64,000 bases of DNA, taken from assembly GCF_003651245.1 (NCBI RefSeq), contig NZ_RAPE01000004.1, positions 302,237-366,236 of the forward strand, written 5' to 3'. The notes beneath the pieces were generated by a model. It was not told the DNA's origin. It saw only the letters and a program-made list of their open reading frames with translations, and ran no database searches. Shown here piece by piece: positions 53,986-63,529 of this stretch. Numbering within the stretch: position 1 is the stretch's first letter; each line of letters begins with the position of its first letter. Source of the DNA: Roseovarius spongiae (lineage in GTDB: Bacteria; Pseudomonadota; Alphaproteobacteria; Rhodobacterales; Rhodobacteraceae). Position numbers and translations under genes: made by a program.

Positions 53986-54492
53986 ATGATCAATCGTCTT
54001 CTGGAAGGCGCAATCGCGATGCTTCTCGTCGCCGCTGTCGGCGTGGCGTTCGTCGCCGTGATCTATCGCTACGCGCTCGACTCCGCGCTGAGTTGGAGCT
54101 TCGAGGTATCCCTCGCCCTGCTGACCTACATTACCTTCCTCGGCGGATATCTCGCGCTGCGCAAGGGCGCGCATCTGAAGGTCGACATGCTGGTGCGCAT
54201 CCTGCCGCTTTGGGCGCGCGGGGGGCTGTTCCTCGCGAACCAGGCGCTGATCGGGCTGATCGGCTGGATCATGGCCTGGCATGGCGGACGGCAGGTGCTG
54301 CGCTTTGCCGACCAGACGACCACAGTGCTCGAAATCTCGACCGCGTGGTATTACGCGGCCATCCCGCTCGGGGGGGCGCTGATTCTGATCGACGCGGTGA
54401 CGCGCGGGGTCCGGGGCGCATGGATGCTTTCGAAGGGCGAGGATCCCGATCCGGCGGAGGATGTCGAATCCTCCCTGACTGCTGAAATCTAA
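53986..54492 (+). CDS. TRAP transporter small permease (DctQ type), third system
   Basis: This 168-residue protein has four hydrophobic helices and the DctQ signature around LGGYLALRKGAHLKVDMLV. A GGAGG-type site precedes its ATG, and its gene lies 9 nt before the large-permease gene. Confidence 0.92.
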   Translation: MINRLLEGAIAMLLVAAVGVAFVAVIYRYALDSALSWSFEVSLALLTYITFLGGYLALRKGAHLKVDMLVRILPLWARGGLFLANQALIGLIGWIMAWHGGRQVLRFADQTTTVLEISTAWYYAAIPLGGALILIDAVTRGVRGAWMLSKGEDPDPAEDVESSLTAEI

Positions 54493-54501
54493 GGCATCGC
54501 C

Positions 54502-55782
54502 ATGACCCTTCTCATCGTCTTGTGCATCCTGCTGGGCCTGATCGGGGTCGGAGTGCCCATCGCCTTCGCGCTGGTTTCCATCGCCATCGGCATCTTCTGG
54601 ATGGCGGACGTGGACCTGCTGATTGTCGCGCAACGCTTCTATCGCGGCGTGCAGAGCTTTCCGCTGCTGGCGGTGCCGCTCTTCATCCTCGCCGGGCAGG
54701 TCATGACGCGCAGCGGCATTTCCGGCCACCTGGTCGAGTTCGCCAAGACGTTGGTGGGCCAGATGCGCGGCGGCCTGGCGGCGGTCAACGTCGTCACCTC
54801 CATGTTCTTCGCCGGGATGAGCGGCACGTCGATGTCCGACACCGCCGCCGTCGGCGGAATGTTGATCGACCCGATGGTAAAGCGCGGCTATTCGCGGCCG
54901 TTCACCGGGGCGGTCACGGCGGCGTCCTCGACCATCGGTATCATCATCCCTCCCAGTGTGCCGATGGTGATCCTCGGCGCCTATCTCGGCATTTCCACCG
55001 GCGCGCTGTTCGCGGCGGGCCTCATCTCCGGCGTTGTGCTGGGGCTGGCGCTGATCCTGGTGGCGTGGCTGATCTCGATCCGGCAGGGCTACCCGGTCGA
55101 GGCGGCGTTCTCTCCCACCCGCGCGGTGCGCGCCTTTGCCCGCGCGCTGCCCGCGCTGCTGATGCCCGCGATCATCCTGGGCGGTATCCTCGGCGGGGTC
55201 TTCACTGCGACCGAAGCCTCGGCCGTCGCGGTCGTCTATGGTGTGGCGGTGGGGATGTTCTACTACCGCACGCTGACGCCCCGCCTGCTTTATCGCACGC
55301 TCTGCGAAGCGGCGGTGCTGAGCGGCGCGGTGATGCTGGTGACGGCGGCGGCGCATGTCATGGGCTTCGCATTCACCTACGAGCAACTGGCGCAGAGCAT
55401 CCTCAAACCGCTGGCCGAGTTGGAGGTCACGCCGGTGATGTTCCTGGTGCTGCTGAGCGTGGTGATGATCGTGGCGGGGACGTTCCTCGACGGGATCGCG
55501 ATGATCTTCATCATCGTGCCGCTGTTCTTCCCGGCGATCAACCAGCTCGGTATCGACCCGGTGCATTTCGGCATGGTCGTCGTGCTCTGCTGGGGAATTG
55601 GGCAGCAGACGCCGCCAGTGGGGGCCGCGCTCTTCATCACCAGCGTGATCGCCAAGGTCGACATGCTGTCGCTGACGCGCGCCAACCTGCCCTTCATCGC
55701 GGTGATGGTGCTGGTGCTGGCCGCGGTGATCCTCTTTCCCGAGACATTCGTGCTGTGGGTGCCCCGCGCCCTCGGCCTGTGA
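54502..55782 (+). CDS. TRAP transporter large permease (DctM type), third system
   Basis: The 426-residue protein has the DctM helix pattern and motifs (FAGMSGTSMSDTAAVGGMLI, TIGIIIPPSVPMVILG, QQTPPVGAALFI). It forms the channel of the third TRAP system and is followed after 35 nt by the racemase-family gene. Confidence 0.93.
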   Translation: MTLLIVLCILLGLIGVGVPIAFALVSIAIGIFWMADVDLLIVAQRFYRGVQSFPLLAVPLFILAGQVMTRSGISGHLVEFAKTLVGQMRGGLAAVNVVTSMFFAGMSGTSMSDTAAVGGMLIDPMVKRGYSRPFTGAVTAASSTIGIIIPPSVPMVILGAYLGISTGALFAAGLISGVVLGLALILVAWLISIRQGYPVEAAFSPTRAVRAFARALPALLMPAIILGGILGGVFTATEASAVAVVYGVAVGMFYYRTLTPRLLYRTLCEAAVLSGAVMLVTAAAHVMGFAFTYEQLAQSILKPLAELEVTPVMFLVLLSVVMIVAGTFLDGIAMIFIIVPLFFPAINQLGIDPVHFGMVVVLCWGIGQQTPPVGAALFITSVIAKVDMLSLTRANLPFIAVMVLVLAAVILFPETFVLWVPRALGL

Positions 55783-55817
55783 CCCAGAACAAGACCCAGT
55801 AAGAAAGGCAGACAGCC

Positions 55818-56834
55818 ATGATGACCCCCAACCGCTTCATCGACGTGATCTACACCCATACCGACGGAGAGCCGACCTGCATCATTCCCGGCGGCATCCC
55901 GTATCCGCACGGGCTCGACATCGTTGGCAAGCGCGATTTCATCCGCGAGAACTACGACTACATCCGCACCGCCCTCATCCGTGAACCGCGCGGCCATCAC
56001 GACATGGTCGGGGTCTTCGTCACGCCGCCCTCGGGCCCGGATTTCGACGCCGGGATGCTGTGGTGCGACGGCGACGACTTCATGGAGATGTGCGGCCACG
56101 GCACCATCGCGCTGTCAATGGCGATGGTCGCGCATGGCATGGTGCATGACGATGGCGGCGACGAGGTGATGATCCGGTTCGAGACGCCCCCCGGTCCCGT
56201 CACGTCCCAGGTGGGGCGCGAGAACGGGCAGATCGCATGGACCCGGTTCCAGAACGTGCCGGCCTTCGTTCTCGAACAGGATGTGCCGGTGACCCTTCCC
56301 GAAGTGGGCGAGGTCAAGGCCGACATCGCGTTCGGCGGCAACTTCTTCTCCGTGGTCAAGTGGCCCTATGAGGATCGCCCCATCGGGCCGGACAACGCGC
56401 GCATGTTGTCCGAACTCGGCATTTCCGTGAAGGACCAGATCAACGCGAAGATGGATGTCGTCCACCCGGCCAACCCGGCGATCCGCGGTCTGAACTTCAC
56501 CACCTTCTGGCAGGACCCGGACCACGCCGACAGCCTGTATCGCAACGTCCACGTATTCAGCGACGGCAAGCTAGACCGCTCGCCGGGCGGGACCGGCACG
56601 TCGATGATGATGGCGGTGTTCGAGGCGCGCGGAAAGATGAAGATCGGCCAGAAGATCAAGTCCGAGGGCCTGCTCGGCATGGGCCGCTTCGAGGGCGAAC
56701 TGCTGGAGGAGACCACGGTGGGCGGGCTGCGCGCCGTGGTCCCGACGGTCAAGGGGACGGCCAAGGTCACCGGCTACGCCAAGTGGCTGATCGACGAGAC
56801 TGATCCGGTCGGCCGCGGTTTCGTCGTCACCTGA
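55818..56834 (+). CDS. Proline racemase superfamily protein with Cys/Gly active site
   Basis: The 338-residue protein has the racemase fold and the first catalytic Cys (C92 in MCGHGTIAL), but the second motif reads DRSPGGTG with Gly257 where Cys or Thr is expected. With only one catalytic side chain, two-base racemisation is unlikely; a one-base dehydratase or epimerase with water, or a different reaction, is possible. It is encoded with the third TRAP transporter and a GlxA-type regulator, which suggests an imported proline-like substrate. AAGAAAGG lies before the ATG; two ATGs are adjacent. It converges with ycjF, leaving 4 nt. Confidence 0.85.
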   Translation: MMTPNRFIDVIYTHTDGEPTCIIPGGIPYPHGLDIVGKRDFIRENYDYIRTALIREPRGHHDMVGVFVTPPSGPDFDAGMLWCDGDDFMEMCGHGTIALSMAMVAHGMVHDDGGDEVMIRFETPPGPVTSQVGRENGQIAWTRFQNVPAFVLEQDVPVTLPEVGEVKADIAFGGNFFSVVKWPYEDRPIGPDNARMLSELGISVKDQINAKMDVVHPANPAIRGLNFTTFWQDPDHADSLYRNVHVFSDGKLDRSPGGTGTSMMMAVFEARGKMKIGQKIKSEGLLGMGRFEGELLEETTVGGLRAVVPTVKGTAKVTGYAKWLIDETDPVGRGFVVT

Positions 56835-56838
56835 ACGA

Positions 56839-57846
56839 TCAGCCGCCCGAACGCGGGAACAGCCCGGCCAAGGCGCGGCTGATAAGCCGCGTCACGGAGG
56901 GCCGTTTGCCCGCTGAGAACGGCAGCGGGCGGCAGACCTCCATCGCGGCGACGCCCACCCGCGCGGTGAGCGCGCCGTTAACCACGCCTTCGCCGAAGCG
57001 GCGCGAGAGCTTGGATAGCAGGTTCCCGCCCGCGACCGATCCGATCAGGTCATCCCCTATCGAAACGGCCCCGGTCGCGACCAGGTGCATGATCACCACC
57101 CGCGCCAGCCGCAGGTTGCCCAATGTGCCCGAGCGCCCGCCATAAACCTCGGCCACGCGGCGGATCATCCGCAGGTTCGAGGTGAGCGCCGCGAATACGT
57201 CCGCCAGCGCCAGCGGCACCAGCGCGGTCACGGTCGCGACCTGGCGCGCGGCGGCTTCGACCTCGGCCCGGGCGGCGGCGTCGAGCGGAAGCAGCAGCTC
57301 GTCCTCGGCCAGCGTCAGCAGGGTGGCGGCGTCGAACTGTTCGCCCGCGCGCTCCTTCAGCCGCTCGCGGCCCCAGCGGATATCCTCGCGCCCGGAATAG
57401 AGGCTCTCAAGTCCCGCCACCACCTTGCGCGCGCCCGTGAGGTCGCCATCCGCCAGCGCACTGTCGGCGGCGCGGTGCAGCGCGTCGATCCGCTTGAGCC
57501 GCGAGAAAGTCGCCAGTTCGCGCAGGGCGATGGCGATCAGGACGGCGACGAACATTGCGGTTAGCACCGTGACCGCGTAGCCCAGCAGCGGCATCCGCGC
57601 GATCAGCCCGGTCACGAATTCCCACGCCGCGACGGATACCGCGACCCCCAGCAGCGTCAGCAGCAACGCCCAGAACCAGCGCGTGAGCCGCGACGGGCGG
57701 CGCGCGGCCAGCGCGATCGCGGCCTGCATCGCGCGCCCGTCGGGCGCGGCGCCTTCCTCGGGGTCGGGTACGGGCGGGGCCTCGGCTGGGCTGGCGGCGG
57801 CCGGCTCTGCGGTGTCGAGGTCGAAGAGGACGGGACCCTTGCTCAT
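56839..57846 (-). CDS. ycjF: YcjF-family membrane protein (TIGR01620/DUF697)
   Basis: This 335-residue protein has a charged, Pro/Ala-rich N terminus, two hydrophobic helices at about 65-115, and a C-terminal DUF697-type region with ATGAVSIGDDLIGSVAGG. It is encoded with the YcjX ATPase, as in enterobacteria, where the pair is linked to envelope stress. Its ATG overlaps the GNAT stop by 4 nt. Confidence 0.85.
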   Translation of the reverse strand: MSKGPVLFDLDTAEPAAASPAEAPPVPDPEEGAAPDGRAMQAAIALAARRPSRLTRWFWALLLTLLGVAVSVAAWEFVTGLIARMPLLGYAVTVLTAMFVAVLIAIALRELATFSRLKRIDALHRAADSALADGDLTGARKVVAGLESLYSGREDIRWGRERLKERAGEQFDAATLLTLAEDELLLPLDAAARAEVEAAARQVATVTALVPLALADVFAALTSNLRMIRRVAEVYGGRSGTLGNLRLARVVIMHLVATGAVSIGDDLIGSVAGGNLLSKLSRRFGEGVVNGALTARVGVAAMEVCRPLPFSAGKRPSVTRLISRALAGLFPRSGG

Positions 57847-58298
57847 GCCGCATCGCTCCTTTCGGGGGACCAGACCATCAGGATGTCGGCCAGGTTCTCG
57901 TCGTTGCCCGCACCCTGCCCGCGCGCCGCCTCGGCAAAGCCGTGAGCGGCATAGAAGGCGCGCGCCGGGCGGTTCGCCTCCGCGACCCAGAGTTCGAGCC
58001 GCGGCGCCTGGGCCTTGGCGTGGTCGATCAGCGCGCTGCCCAAGCCCCGTCGCGCGGCGCGCGGGTGGACATAGAGCGCGTGGATGCGCGCCCCGTCCCG
58101 CGCTATGAAGGCGACCGGTCCGCGCCGCCCCCGCATCACGCGGACCCAGCCGCGCCGCGTGATCGACGCCATCAGCCGAAGGTCGGTGCGACGGGCGCGC
58201 ACCCGCGGCAGCCAAGGCGTGCGCCGCCCCGAGGCCCAGAGGATCGCCGCCAGGTGCGGCACGTGGCGCAGGCGCGCAGGCTCGGGCGCGCCGCTCAC
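57843..58298 (-). CDS. GNAT-family N-acetyltransferase
   Basis: The 151-residue protein has the GNAT core with the acetyl-CoA loop RAARRGLGSALIDHA and the strand preceding it (IHALYVHP). The start is GTG at 58298, coupled by a 4-nt overlap to the ycjX stop. Its acceptor is unknown; insertion between ycjX and ycjF suggests a role with those proteins. Confidence 0.8.
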   Translation of the reverse strand: MSGAPEPARLRHVPHLAAILWASGRRTPWLPRVRARRTDLRLMASITRRGWVRVMRGRRGPVAFIARDGARIHALYVHPRAARRGLGSALIDHAKAQAPRLELWVAEANRPARAFYAAHGFAEAARGQGAGNDENLADILMVWSPERSDAA

Positions 58299-59710
58299 AA
58301 CCGGTCCCCGATCAGGAACTGCGCCGCCCGGTCCAGCCGGATATGCGGCGGCCCGTCGCCCGCCCGCAGCGTGAGCGGCGCGGGCGCGAAGCGCATGATG
58401 CGGTATTCCTCGCCCAACCAGGTCTTTTCGCCCTTTTTCGCCGCACTGATGAGTGCTGAGGGATTATCGGGCAGCGCACCGGGATAGAAGGCCGCCGCCT
58501 TGCCGCTGTCGAGCAGCGTGCCGCGCACGCAATCGAGCGTCTCTCCCCCGTGTTCGCGCGTTTCCTCGACGGTGGCGCGCAGCGCGGCGATCGCCATCGC
58601 CTGCGTCTCGGCGCCCTCAAAGTCGGCGCGATCGCGGGCGCTGCGCGTCAGCGCCTCCATGATCGCGGTCAGCTGGCCGTGTTGCGCATGGTGCAAATGA
58701 TCCGCCTTGGTTGCGGCGAACAGGATCTTCTCAACCCGCCGCCCGAGGAATATCCGCCGCAGGAATGCGTTGCGCCCGGGTCGGAAGGCGGCGAGGATAT
58801 CGGTCATCGTCTGTTGCAGGTCGGCCACCGCACGCGGTCCGGAATGGATCGCCCCCAGCGCGTCGACCAGCACCACCTGCCGGTCGATCCGCGCGAAATG
58901 ATCGCGGAAGAAGGGGGTGACCACCTCGCGCCGGTAGGCGTCATAGCGCCGCTCCATCTCGCGCCAGAGGCTGCGTCGTGGCGGGCGCTCCACAGGCGGG
59001 AGCGGCGCGAAGGTCAGCGCGGGGGAGCCCTCCATCGCGCCGGGCAGCAGGAACCGCCCCGGCGCGATACCGGCATAACCCGCGTCGCGCGCGCCGTGCA
59101 GGTAGGCGGTGAAACCGGCGGCCAGCGCCTTGATCTGCGGATCGTCCCAATCGCCTGCCGCATCGGCGCCCGTCGCCATCGGCAGGTAGGACGCCGCCTC
59201 AGGCCGGTCCTGCATCGCGCCCAGCGTCTGCGCGGACCATTCGGCATAGGACTTGTCCATCAGCCCGAGGTCGAGCAGCCATTCGCCGGGATAATCCACG
59301 ATGTCGACATGCACCGTGCGCGGCCCCTTGAACCCGGCGAGCAGGCCGGCGGGGCGCACCCGCAGCGACAGACGCAGCTCGGATATCGTGCGTGTGCTTT
59401 CGGGCCAGTGGGGTTGCCGGGCGGTCAGCGCGGCCAGGTGTTCCTCGTAGTCGAAGCGCGGCACGGTGTCGTCGGGCTGAGGCTGAAGGAACGCCGCCTC
59501 GATCCGTCCCTCGGCGGCGGCGACAAGGCCCGGCATCCGCCCGCGATCCATCAGGTTGGCGACCAAGGAGGTGATGAATACCGTCTTGCCCGAGCGGGCA
59601 AGCCCGGTCACGCCTAGGCGGATCACCGGCTCGAAAAGCGTCTCGGACACGGTGTCGCCGACGGCGTCCACCCCGCGCGCCAGGCTGTCGGCTATCCTGG
59701 AGATCACCAA
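58295..59710 (-). CDS. ycjX: YcjX-family P-loop ATPase (DUF463)
   Basis: The 471-residue protein has a Walker A in GLARSGKTVF near residue 37 and the YcjX/DUF463 body (DIVDYPGEWLLDLGLM, LVDALGAIHSGP). The family is GTPase/ATPase-like and associated with stress in E. coli. The start is TTG 59710 or GTG 59707, with AAAGGAAC upstream. It heads ycjX-GNAT-ycjF. Confidence 0.86.
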   Translation of the reverse strand: MVISRIADSLARGVDAVGDTVSETLFEPVIRLGVTGLARSGKTVFITSLVANLMDRGRMPGLVAAAEGRIEAAFLQPQPDDTVPRFDYEEHLAALTARQPHWPESTRTISELRLSLRVRPAGLLAGFKGPRTVHVDIVDYPGEWLLDLGLMDKSYAEWSAQTLGAMQDRPEAASYLPMATGADAAGDWDDPQIKALAAGFTAYLHGARDAGYAGIAPGRFLLPGAMEGSPALTFAPLPPVERPPRRSLWREMERRYDAYRREVVTPFFRDHFARIDRQVVLVDALGAIHSGPRAVADLQQTMTDILAAFRPGRNAFLRRIFLGRRVEKILFAATKADHLHHAQHGQLTAIMEALTRSARDRADFEGAETQAMAIAALRATVEETREHGGETLDCVRGTLLDSGKAAAFYPGALPDNPSALISAAKKGEKTWLGEEYRIMRFAPAPLTLRAGDGPPHIRLDRAAQFLIGDRL

Positions 59711-59894
59711 ATACCCGTTCCTTTGAATACTGCCCTGACCCTAGATAACGGCGCCGAGGCATGGTTGCCAGAGGCGCGGGCAGTTGGGGCTTCCAGACAT
59801 CCCCCAAGACGGCGCTGCGCGGGGAGGCTGGTCGGGCGTACTCCTGGCGAAAATATCCGAATCCGACTGTCCCGCTGGCAGCAGGGCCGCAGGA

Positions 59895-60923
59895 TCAGAC
59901 TTCCTGCGCACCCACCATGCCGATGATGTCGTAGGTCTGGCGCAGGATCGGCGCGGCGATCTCTCGCGCGCGCTCCGCCCCGCGTGCGAGGACGCGGTCT
60001 ATCTCGGCCGGGTCCTGCATCAGCCGCGCCATCTCGGCGGAAATCGGGGCGAGACGATCCACCGCGAGTTCGGCCAGCGCGGGTTTGAATTCGGCAAAGG
60101 ATTTGCCGCCCATTTGCGTCATTACGTCGGCCGGCGCGAGTCCGGCCAGACCGGCGTAGATGTTCACGAGGTTGCGCGCCTCGGGGCGCCCGTCCAGCCC
60201 CTCGAGCGTGGCGGGCAGTGGTTCGGGGTCGGTCTTGGCCTTGCGGATCTTCTTCGCGATGGCGTCGGCATCGTCGGTTAGGTTGATGCGGCTCATGTCC
60301 GAGGGGTCGGATTTCGACATCTTTTTCGTCCCGTCGCGCAGGCTCATCACCCGCGTGGCCGCGCCCTCGATCACCGGCTCGGGCAGGGGGAAGAAATCGG
60401 CGCCGTAGTCATGGTTGAACTTGGCCGCGATGTCGCGCGCAAGTTCGAGATGCTGCTTCTGATCCTCGCCCACCGGTACATGCGTTGCGTGGTAGACGAG
60501 GATGTCCGCCGCCATCAGCGCCGGATAGGCGAAGAGGCCGAGCGAGGCGTTCTCGGCGTTCTTGCCGGCCTTGTCCTTCCATTGGGTCATGCGGCCCATC
60601 CAGCCCATGCGCGCGACGCAGTTGAAGACCCAGGCGAGCTGCGCGTGCTCGGGGACCTGGCTCTGGTTGAACAGGATGGATTTCTCGGGGTCGAGCCCCG
60701 AGGCGATAAACCCCGCGCAAAGCTCGCGCGTGGCGCGGCGCAGGTCCGCGGGGTCCTGCCAGACGGTGATCGCGTGCAGATCGACCATGCAGTAGAGCGT
60801 CGGCGTGCCGCTGCTCTGCGCATCCGCGAACCGCTTGAGCGCGCCAAGGTAATTGCCGAGTTGCAGGTTGCCCGAGGGCTGAATGCCCGAGAAGACGCGC
60901 GGGCTGTGCGACGGGCCGGTCAT
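59895..60923 (-). CDS. trpS: Tryptophanyl-tRNA synthetase
   Basis: This 342-residue class I synthetase has the HIGH-like motif in [12 protein letters not shown] (about 17-28) and KMSKS in KKMSKSDPS, with the expected length. ATG 60923 has CAGGAG upstream; a longer frame overlaps the rhomboid leader. The 184-nt gap to ycjX contains no recognised feature. Confidence 0.95.
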   Translation of the reverse strand: MTGPSHSPRVFSGIQPSGNLQLGNYLGALKRFADAQSSGTPTLYCMVDLHAITVWQDPADLRRATRELCAGFIASGLDPEKSILFNQSQVPEHAQLAWVFNCVARMGWMGRMTQWKDKAGKNAENASLGLFAYPALMAADILVYHATHVPVGEDQKQHLELARDIAAKFNHDYGADFFPLPEPVIEGAATRVMSLRDGTKKMSKSDPSDMSRINLTDDADAIAKKIRKAKTDPEPLPATLEGLDGRPEARNLVNIYAGLAGLAPADVMTQMGGKSFAEFKPALAELAVDRLAPISAEMARLMQDPAEIDRVLARGAERAREIAAPILRQTYDIIGMVGAQEV

Positions 60924-61005
60924 TGGCCTACTCCTGTCTGGATTTCTCTGCCCGCCTCGCTTACCCATGCGCCTGAGTCCAGTCAAGCAGAGGCCCGCGC
61001 GGATC

Positions 61006-61692
61006 ATGAGCAGCCCGGAAACCGAGAACCCCCTCAATCCGCTGCCGCCGGTAGTGATGGCGCTGTTCCTGGCGATCATCGGGGTCGAGATCGCGTTCCA
61101 GCTGGGGACGCGCGGCGTCATCGGCGGACCCGGCGCGCTTGGCTGGCGGCAGATCGCCTTGCAGGACTATGCGTTCAACGCGCAGGTCATGGATTGGATG
61201 TCGACCAACGGCGTCTATCCGCCAGCGCATCTGATGCGGTTCTTCACCTTCCCGTTCGTGCACGGCAATTTCACCCATGCGCTCTTTGCCGGGGTGATGC
61301 TGCTGGCAATGGGGAAGTTCGTTGGTGAGGTGTTCAGCGGCTGGGCCGTGCTGGCGGTGTTCATACTCTCCTCAGCGATGGGCGCCTTCGTCTATGGGCT
61401 GCTCGTGCTCGACCCGCCCTGGGTTTTCGGCGCGTTTCCGGGGGCTTACGGGCTGATTGGGGCGTTTACCTACCTGCTTTGGCTGCGGTTGGGGCAACTC
61501 GGGGCGCAGCAGGCCCGGGCCTTCACGCTCATCGGGTTCCTGATGGCGGTGCAGCTGCTCTTCAGCCTCGTGTTCGGCGCAAATATGCAGTGGCTCGCCG
61601 ACGTGGCCGGGTTCGCCTCCGGGTTCGTGCTGTCTTTCGTCGTCAGCCCCGGGGGCTGGGCCAAGATCCGCGCGAAGCTGCTTCAGCGTTAG
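61006..61692 (+). CDS. Rhomboid-family membrane protein, catalytic residues replaced
   Basis: The 228-residue protein has six hydrophobic helices and rhomboid landmarks: [10 protein letters not shown] in helix 2, [12 protein letters not shown] in helix 4 and [10 protein letters not shown] in helix 6. In a working protease helix 4 has GxSG and helix 6 has His; here they read Pro145 and Asp199. The chain is therefore probably an inactive rhomboid with a binding or chaperone role. ATG 61006 is preferred; ATG 60967 is an alternative. Confidence 0.82.
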   Translation: MSSPETENPLNPLPPVVMALFLAIIGVEIAFQLGTRGVIGGPGALGWRQIALQDYAFNAQVMDWMSTNGVYPPAHLMRFFTFPFVHGNFTHALFAGVMLLAMGKFVGEVFSGWAVLAVFILSSAMGAFVYGLLVLDPPWVFGAFPGAYGLIGAFTYLLWLRLGQLGAQQARAFTLIGFLMAVQLLFSLVFGANMQWLADVAGFASGFVLSFVVSPGGWAKIRAKLLQR

Positions 61693-61706
61693 GCGTGCTG
61701 AGCGGC

Positions 61707-63248
61707 TCAGCCGCGCCGGAAGGCCTGGCGCAGCGCGCCGCGGTCGAACGCGCCGAGCATCCTGCCGAACAGCCCGTAGCTGACCATCCCCAGCGCGACG
61801 AGCGCGACGAGCGCCAGCCAGCGCCAGCCCGCCAGCCCGAAGGCCGGCCCGATCGCCACCATGCCGCCCCAGAGCACCACGCCCATCAGCAGCGATGCGA
61901 CCGCGATGCGCCAGGCGCGGCGCCGGAACCGCGCATCGAAGCGGGCCACGTCACCCAGCGGGCGCACGCCGCGCAGCAAGAGCCAGACCATCGCCCAGCC
62001 CGCCAGCGTCGTCGCGATGGCCGCGGCGATCCAGCCGATGAAGGGCGCGAGGCCGATGGCGACGGCGGCGTTCACGACCATGGCGACGACTGCGAAGTGG
62101 AACGGGCGGGTCGTGTCCTCGCGCGCGAAATAGATCGGTTGCAGCACTTTTTGCAGCACGAAGGCGGGCAGGCCCAGCCCGTAGATCGCGACCGCCAGCG
62201 CGGTGGCGGCGGTGTCGTCGGCGCCGAACGCGCCGCGCTCGAACAGCACGGTGATGAGCGGGATCGGGATCACCATCAACGCCACGGCGGCGGGCAATGT
62301 CAGCGCCAGCGAGATCTCGCCCGCGCGGCTGAGGGCGGCGCGCGCGCCGGTGTCGTCCTCGGCCTTGAGGCGGCGCGAAAGGTCCGGCAGAAGCACGATG
62401 CCAACGGCGATTCCTACCACACCGAGCGGTAGTTGGTAGAGCCGGTCGGCGGCGTATAACCAACTGACAGCACTGTCGAAATTACTGGCGACCTGTTGCC
62501 CGACCAGGAGGTTGATCTGCATCACGCCGCCCGCCATCGCGGCCGGGATCGCGATGCGCACGAGGCGGCGCATCTCGGGCGTCCAGCGGGGGCGGACGGG
62601 GCGGACGCGGTGGCCGGCGCGACGCGCCGCGGTCCAGACCAGCGCGAGCTGCGCGACGCCGGCGAAGGGGATGGTCCAGACCAGCGCCTGGGCGACCGCG
62701 CCGCCGGTCCAGGCGGCGTAGCCCATGGCGGTGCAGAGCATGACGTTCAAAATCACCGGGGCGGCGGCGGCGGCGGTGAAGCGGCCGGATGCGTTCAGCA
62801 CGCCCGAGAGCAGGGCGGCGAGGGAGATGAAGAGGATGTAGGGGAACACGACGCGCCCGAAATCCACTGTCATATCAAAGCGTTGGTCGCCCGCGAAGCC
62901 TTCGGCCGTGGCCCAGACCAGCGCCGGCATGAACACCATCGCGAGCCCGGTCAGGATCAACAGCACGAAGGCCAGGCCGCTGAGCGCGAGGCTGGCGAAG
63001 CCGTCGGGATCTTCCTTTGCTTCCAACCGCTTGGAGAACATCGGGACGAAGGCCGCGTTGAACGCGCCCTCGGCGAAGAAGCGGCGGAACATGTTCGGCA
63101 GGCGGAACGCGGCGACGAAGGCGTCCATCAGCGGCCCCGGCCCGAGCAACCCGGCGATGAGCACGTCCCGTACGAAACCGAGGATGCGGCTCAGCATCGT
63201 CCAGCCCGCGACGGTCAGCATGGCGGAAAACAGGCGCAGCGGCTTCAT
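61707..63248 (-). CDS. murJ: Lipid II flippase MurJ
   Basis: The 513-residue protein has about 14 hydrophobic helices and the MurJ N terminus (SRILGFVRDVLIAGLLG, RLPNMFRRFFAEGAFNAAFVP). It flips lipid II across the inner membrane for cell-wall synthesis. ATG 63248 follows AAGGAGC. It converges with the rhomboid gene, leaving 14 nt. Confidence 0.94.
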   Translation of the reverse strand: MKPLRLFSAMLTVAGWTMLSRILGFVRDVLIAGLLGPGPLMDAFVAAFRLPNMFRRFFAEGAFNAAFVPMFSKRLEAKEDPDGFASLALSGLAFVLLILTGLAMVFMPALVWATAEGFAGDQRFDMTVDFGRVVFPYILFISLAALLSGVLNASGRFTAAAAAPVILNVMLCTAMGYAAWTGGAVAQALVWTIPFAGVAQLALVWTAARRAGHRVRPVRPRWTPEMRRLVRIAIPAAMAGGVMQINLLVGQQVASNFDSAVSWLYAADRLYQLPLGVVGIAVGIVLLPDLSRRLKAEDDTGARAALSRAGEISLALTLPAAVALMVIPIPLITVLFERGAFGADDTAATALAVAIYGLGLPAFVLQKVLQPIYFAREDTTRPFHFAVVAMVVNAAVAIGLAPFIGWIAAAIATTLAGWAMVWLLLRGVRPLGDVARFDARFRRRAWRIAVASLLMGVVLWGGMVAIGPAFGLAGWRWLALVALVALGMVSYGLFGRMLGAFDRGALRQAFRRG

Positions 63249-63331
63249 GGGCGCTCCTTCGGGCGGTGCGATTGCGCCCCGACGCTTACCCGAGCGCGGA
63301 CGCATCGGAAAGCCCGCTTGTACGGGGGAGG

Positions 63332-63346
63332 CGTGCGAACCGCACG
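63332..63346. promoter_or_regulatory. Dyad CGTGCG-N3-CGCACG, copy 1
   Basis: A perfect 6+6 inverted repeat with a 3-nt spacer lies in the 281-nt divergent region between murJ and the Phd-type antitoxin gene. An identical arm pair occurs 82 nt further on. Confidence 0.5.
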
Positions 63347-63413
63347 AGGGCGCCGCGCGAAAGGGCGCGAAAGCCGCGCAATCGCGCCGCCAAAGGGCGC
63401 GGGCGGCGCCGGT

Positions 63414-63428
63414 CGTGCGGATCGCACG
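63414..63428. promoter_or_regulatory. Dyad CGTGCG-N3-CGCACG, copy 2
   Basis: This second perfect dyad has the same arms as copy 1 and a different spacer (GAT against AAC), about 100 nt before the antitoxin start. Paired operators are common for antitoxin autoregulation. Confidence 0.5.
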
Positions 63429-63529
63429 GGCCAGGCGTACAGGCGCGGGCGGCGGCGCGCGCGCCGTTAGGGGAATGGCAAGGCGGGGCCGGGCAGGGTG
63501 GCCCGGTCATCCCCGCGCCCGGAGCCGTC

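Noticed and set aside
59711..59894. Possible tRNA or small RNA in the ycjX-trpS gap
   Set aside because: No cloverleaf, terminator or conserved element was seen.
60883..61005. A longer N terminus for the rhomboid-family protein
   Set aside because: It overlaps the trpS start and its sequence has no rhomboid similarity; ATG 61006 begins just before the first helix.
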